A stretch of 64,000 nucleotides of DNA from Pipra filicauda (Eukaryota > Chordata > Aves > Passeriformes > Pipridae), in contig NW_024104418.1 in NCBI RefSeq assembly GCF_003945595.2, forward strand, positions 302,193-366,192, in the 5' to 3' direction. The position numbers and the translations under genes were made by a program. The notes below the pieces were generated by a model. The model ran no database searches, was not told the origin of the DNA, and saw only the letters and a program-made list of their open reading frames with translations. Positions 59,764 through 64,000 of this stretch are shown piece by piece. Position 1 is the stretch's first letter. Each line of letters opens with the position of its first letter.

Positions 59764-60713
59764 TCTGAATCTGCCCTGTTTGAACACATGTATTGGGAAA
59801 ACATAATTCCAGGGCTGGAATAACCACGGATTTGAACAGGTCTGACTGCAAAATGTTGCAAATGGACTCCACGCCACAACTTTGAATTTAATCTGTGCAG
59901 GTGAAGGTAAAAAATCATTAGTTGTTGACAAATAACTATAGGTCTACGTGAAAATGAGCTCAGGGGTCTCGGTGCAACTCCTACAGCATAATATGCTAAC
60001 AGTGTTTGTACTTTCTTGGTCTCCAAGCACCTTGTAATCTTCATAATGTGTTTATAATACTTCTGTTAGACAGAGATGAGCTATTTAATGCATCTTTACA
60101 GATGGAGAAGATAGGTCATGGTAATAGATCCCCACAAATCTAGAGATGGCTCTGTAAAAGGCTGTTAGATAGAACCAAGCAGCATCTAATTCCCTGATAA
60201 ATCATGGCTAGTTTTTTCTGTACATGGCAGAGAAACTCCAGTAGACTCAATGATGAGTTGCAGACAACACAAAGTAGAAAATGTGTAGGAGACACGTGGG
60301 GTTTAGATGCCCCTTAGGTTCCATTACAACTTTTTACTTGGATTTTGTCATTGTTCAAGCTGTATGGAGCTCACCAGTGCTCACAAAGGATATAATACAG
60401 TTTCTTTCAAGAAACTCCCAGGGACTGAAGATTGAATTTCTAGTCAAAGACACTGTGGCCACGGAGTGTGTCCTTTTACCTGGATGACTTTGCTCAGTGC
60501 TTGCTTGGCTGTCAGGCTGACATTTCTCATCATTTTAATTATGAATAAAGGAATAAAGGAAGATCCTTTTGCCATGTGCCCATCATCAGCCTGACATGAG
60601 CCTGCTGAAATTCACTGTGTCTGTGTCATCCCTGTGCACTGGGACAGCAAGGTCAGACTTGACAAATCAGCAAGTTGCCATATCAAGCCAAAGAAGATTC
60701 AAAGGCAAGTTGA
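59764..60713. other. single-copy non-coding DNA
   Basis: Nothing recognisable. Confidence 0.5.
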
Positions 60714-60853
60714 CATCCTTGGAGGTGTTCAAGGCCAGTCTGGATGGAGCTTGGAGGAACCCATTCTGGTGATAGGTATGCCTGCCCATGGCAGGGGGGT
60801 TGGAACTAAATGAACTTTGAGGTCCCTTCCCATCCAAGCCATTGTATGATCCT
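60714..60853 (+). mobile_element. CR1 LINE 3' fragment
   Basis: Contains ccttggaggtgttcaaggcc, 'atgcctgcccatggcagggg', 'ctttgaggtcccttcccatc' and a decayed tail ttgtatgatcctgta. Confidence 0.88.
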
Positions 60854-61914
60854 GTATTTTTTTCAATCTTTCAATATTTCTTCATCTTTTTTTTTTACAG
60901 TATTTTTCTACCTCATAAGACAGTGTAAAGGACCCTGGAAAGCAGTGCAGGGCTCTCTCCCAGTTGTCATTTATGGATCTATTGCCTGAACTATTCATAT
61001 AGAGAGATAGAATTATTTTTCTCTCTCTGATCGAAGTTCAGGAGAAATCTGTTGACTAATGTTAACAGTAGCAGGAGCAATGAAGCTTTTATTTGGATAA
61101 CTATGTCCTGGGAACACTTCCAGAAAGAAAATCCTTTGAAGAAAATCACATCAGAAGGAAATTATATTCCATTTACATCTACTGTACTATTCAAAGCAAC
61201 ACTCACAAAGCACTGAAGCCTGACCCACCACGTCAGTGGTGTCTGAAATCACATGGAATCCCTGGTTGGCTGCAGTAGGATGATCACTTGTACCATCTGT
61301 GGGCCCATTCCCTTTGCACTTAATAAGAGCATTTAAGCAACTTCACCTGGTGAAATTATGGTTTAGGTTAACTCCAGGGCCTTCAAGTCTAGCAAGGGGT
61401 CATTTCTGGCCTTGTGGAATCAGCATCTCTCAGTGCTGTTTTACTCATAGATTGTGCATCTGACGTGTGGCCTGATCAAGGGTGGTCAGTTTGTGCATAT
61501 TTTATGCTGCAGCACTGTCAAATCCTAATGAAAAGTGAAAGGATTCTTCTATATTATTTATATCACTCTTTCCTTCTTCCAGCTCTAGTCCCTTCCCCAG
61601 TTTTTCCTTCTTCCTGAGCTTTGTTAGCCTCTCTTCTGCTTTGTCCTATACCTGTTATTTTGAGTTATGTCCATCCTCCATGTAATTGCTTCTGAAAGGC
61701 TTAAGGTAAACACAGAAGAGCAGCCTGATAAACAAATGCTGCAAGAAAGCTAAGTATAATAAAAGACAGCAGCATGGAGCAATATTTGGGAGTAGGATGT
61801 AATTTTAAAGGTCAATAATGCGCCAAGGAAATTTTGCCTGGAGCACAGCTCACATTGATAGCAGAGAGCTGGTATCTTTGAGTTCTTGGCTGCTAAATGA
61901 GCTTAACAGTATTT
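60854..61914. other. single-copy non-coding DNA, 1.1 kb
   Basis: Nothing recognisable; leads into the long pyrimidine tract. Confidence 0.5.
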
Positions 61915-62395
61915 TATCTCTCTTTCTTTCTTTCCTTCTTTCTTTCTTTCCTTCTTTCTTTCTTTCCTTCTTTCTTTCCTTCCCTCTTTCTTTCCTTCCC
62001 TCTTTCTTTCCTTCCCTCTTTCTTTCCTTCCTTCTTTCCTTCTTTCCTTCCTTCTTTCTTTTTTCCTTTCTTTCTTTCCTTCTTTCTTTCCTTCTTTCTT
62101 TCCTTCTTTCTTTCCTTCTTTCTTTCCTTCTTTCCTTCTTTCTTTCTTTCCTTCTTTCCTTCCTTCTTTCTTTCCTTCCTTCTTTTCTTCCTTTCTTTCT
62201 TTCTTCCTTTCTTTCCTTATTTCTTTCTTCCTTTCTTTCCTTCCTTCTTTCTTTCTTTTTTTTCTTTTCTTTCTTTCTTCCTTTCTTTCCTTAATTCTTT
62301 CTTTTTTCCTGTCTTTCCTTCTTTCTTTCCTTCATTCTTTCTTTCTTCTTTTTTTCTTTCCTTCTTCCTTTCTTTCCTTCTTCCTTTCTCTCTCC
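61915..62395 (+). repeat. long (TTTC/TTCC)n polypyrimidine tract
   Basis: About 480 bases of almost pure T and C, built from TTTC, TTCC and CCCTC units, with only a handful of A (near 62219, 62293 and 62334). The units change along the tract (CCTTCCCTC units at 61979-62030, plain CTTTC elsewhere), so it grew in several steps. Open frames of 158 and 187 codons here are S/F/L/P repeats caused by the tract and not genes. Such mirror-repeat tracts can adopt triplex DNA and are unstable in length. Confidence 0.97.
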
Positions 62396-64000
62396 AGATT
62401 TATCATGGTTCAGATTTTCACTTAAAAGATCTTGAAGTACATCTCTTCAGTATTTATTAAAATTTTTTTTTCAAGCCAGCCCTTCTGCAGAAAACACTTG
62501 CTGGAACAGTACTGCAACAAATGAGAGCAGGTTTTCAATTTCCAGGTTGTGCTGCCTGTTGGATAAGGATCTGTATTGTCACAGCTTGGCTTTCTACTAT
62601 TTCTGTTTCTGTCTGATCTGAGAACAAACTGCTTTGACTTTCTGTGTTTGTTTCCCTTGTCCATTGTGGCAGCTTCAGCTGAAATCTTGGCTTGAAATGG
62701 TCACAGGTAAACCATTTTCTCCCCGGGATCTTTGAGTCCCTCAGGGATATTACCAACAATCCCAAAAGCAAAAACATGAATTTGAGAGAACACGGTGACT
62801 TTTAAATGTCACATTACACTATAGTAAGTTTTAAACTTCTAAGAAAAGAAAGCCCCTGACTACAGAGTTATGCTTGACCAGATTTTCCAACAGTAACCAA
62901 GGATTTCTATGTTCTTCATTTCTAAGCTGACATCATGAAGAAACCTCATTTTTGGAAGGTAGGTGCTTGAATTCCTATTTTTCCAATTATGGCCAATTGC
63001 TGCTCCAAACTTGGCATCAAACGTCCTAATACAGTAGCAGGACTTAAAGGAAATCTACAGTTTGATGTAAAATTTTTAAAATTTTACAAATTTAATATTT
63101 TAAACACTTAAATTTTAAAATTTTAACTCAGGAGGCAAAAAACCCTCTACAAATGCAAGCGGAGATCTTTGTCAGGCTCAGTGTTTACAGATCCATGATA
63201 AATCTTGGTGGGTTTTCTTGCCTCAGGTGTAAAAAAGATAATGAAAAATGATTGTGCTAGGACTTTGTGGCTTTGGCATTTATAGACTCCTGAGCTAAAT
63301 AACATATATTTTGGAGAACAGTCCTGTAACAGACTTTATGCTGTGGGCAAGGCTTGCAGCACAAGATTGTAGATGATCATATACAGGTATATCTGGGGCT
63401 GAATAGGCGAACTTGTGCTCCCCTCCCAGTTGCTGCTTAGGGCAGACTTAACACCATTCACACAGCAACAAATGCCAGGATTTTGATTCATGTGAAATGA
63501 GGGCTGTCCATGAGCACATCTGATGCTTTATTATCCCTAAGACAAAATCAGCAGCATCTACAGCTCCATGGGAAGAATTAGGCATGGTGGGGGGGAGATG
63601 TTTTTTTAATGAAGACTTAAGGCAGAATTCTGATCCAATTAAAAAAATCCCTCCATAAAATATTAAACCAAACCCCATTATTATTACAAAGTTTGAACAT
63701 AAATGCTGCAAGTCTCCTTGGGGAGGTTTCTGAGACAGGGCTGGTATGTCTATGAGCCTCTTCTCAGTCTTCCCCAACCTTATTTCTGAAAATGAAGATC
63801 AGGAGAAACAGTATTTGCACAGCTCTTTTCACATTTGACAGACAAATGCAAAAGGCAATTGATACCATCAGCTACAATTAATAGTGCTTAAAGAACAACA
63901 TCCAGGAGGCAGCCACATATGGCAGCACATATGATTTTAACAAAGAAGGACTATTTTCTGGCATTAACTAATTATGTGTTGCTGTAGGTGTTTTCTCTTT
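62396..64000. other. single-copy non-coding DNA, 1.6 kb
   Basis: AT-rich with the palindromic word TTTTAAAATTTTA at 63074 and 63113. The minus-strand frame 63448-63777 (109 codons) has no domain I recognise. No gene seen. Confidence 0.5.

Noticed and set aside
61818..62460. Open frames of 158 and 187 codons
   Set aside because: They translate the TTTC/TTCC tract into S, F, L and P repeats; this is a low-complexity artefact.

Overview
This window looks like vertebrate nuclear DNA from a bird, most likely a songbird (passerine). The call rests on its repeats. More than two dozen CR1 LINE fragments carry the typical avian 3' end (TTCCAACCCAAACCATTCT followed by repeats of TTCTATGA), almost all 5'-truncated. 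Three solo LTRs match the ERVL-like (class III) type common in bird genomes, running from TG at the left to CATGACA at the right. The rest is AT-leaning, CpG-poor single-copy sequence with many poly(A)/poly(T) runs and microsatellites. No operons, bacterial promoters or compact coding regions are present.

I recognise no protein-coding gene, rRNA, tRNA or snRNA. Every long open frame lies in a CR1 copy, in an LTR, in a low-complexity tract, or in single-copy DNA with no domain I can name. The window is best read as intergenic DNA or the inside of a large intron. Two short exon-like stretches (29200-29307 on the minus strand, 34686-34862 on the plus strand) deserve a check but are not called as genes.

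Layout. 1-14600: single-copy DNA with CR1 fragments near 0.5, 5.2, 7.9, 9.0, 10.4, 11.5, 12.3 and 13.5 kb, plus a perfect 19-bp-arm palindrome at 2311. 14.6-20.1 kb: solo LTR A, an old CR1 copy at 15.95 kb, two younger CR1 pieces, and solo LTR B, which is split by about 550 bp of foreign sequence. 20.1-28.2 kb: mainly single-copy, with three CR1 fragments and an exact 115-bp tandem duplication at 25.9 kb. 28.2-42.2 kb: a decayed LTR end, many CR1 fragments and a 3 x 32-bp tandem repeat. 42.2-54.9 kb: repeat-poor apart from a fossil LINE reverse-transcriptase segment near 47.1 kb. 54.9-60.9 kb: CR1 pieces, solo LTR C, and a possible CR1 5' inversion at 58 kb. 61.9-62.4 kb: a pyrimidine-only tract of about 480 bp. 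The last 1.6 kb is plain single-copy DNA.

The CR1 copies have at least three kinds of 3' end and a wide range of decay, so the locus has collected insertions over several waves. All three LTRs and the decayed LTR end lie on the plus strand, and none keeps an internal retroviral region. I found no new gene system. The most useful leads are the interrupted LTR, the palindrome, the exon-like stretches, the inverted CR1 pair and a CpG-retaining stretch at 59.0-59.5 kb.
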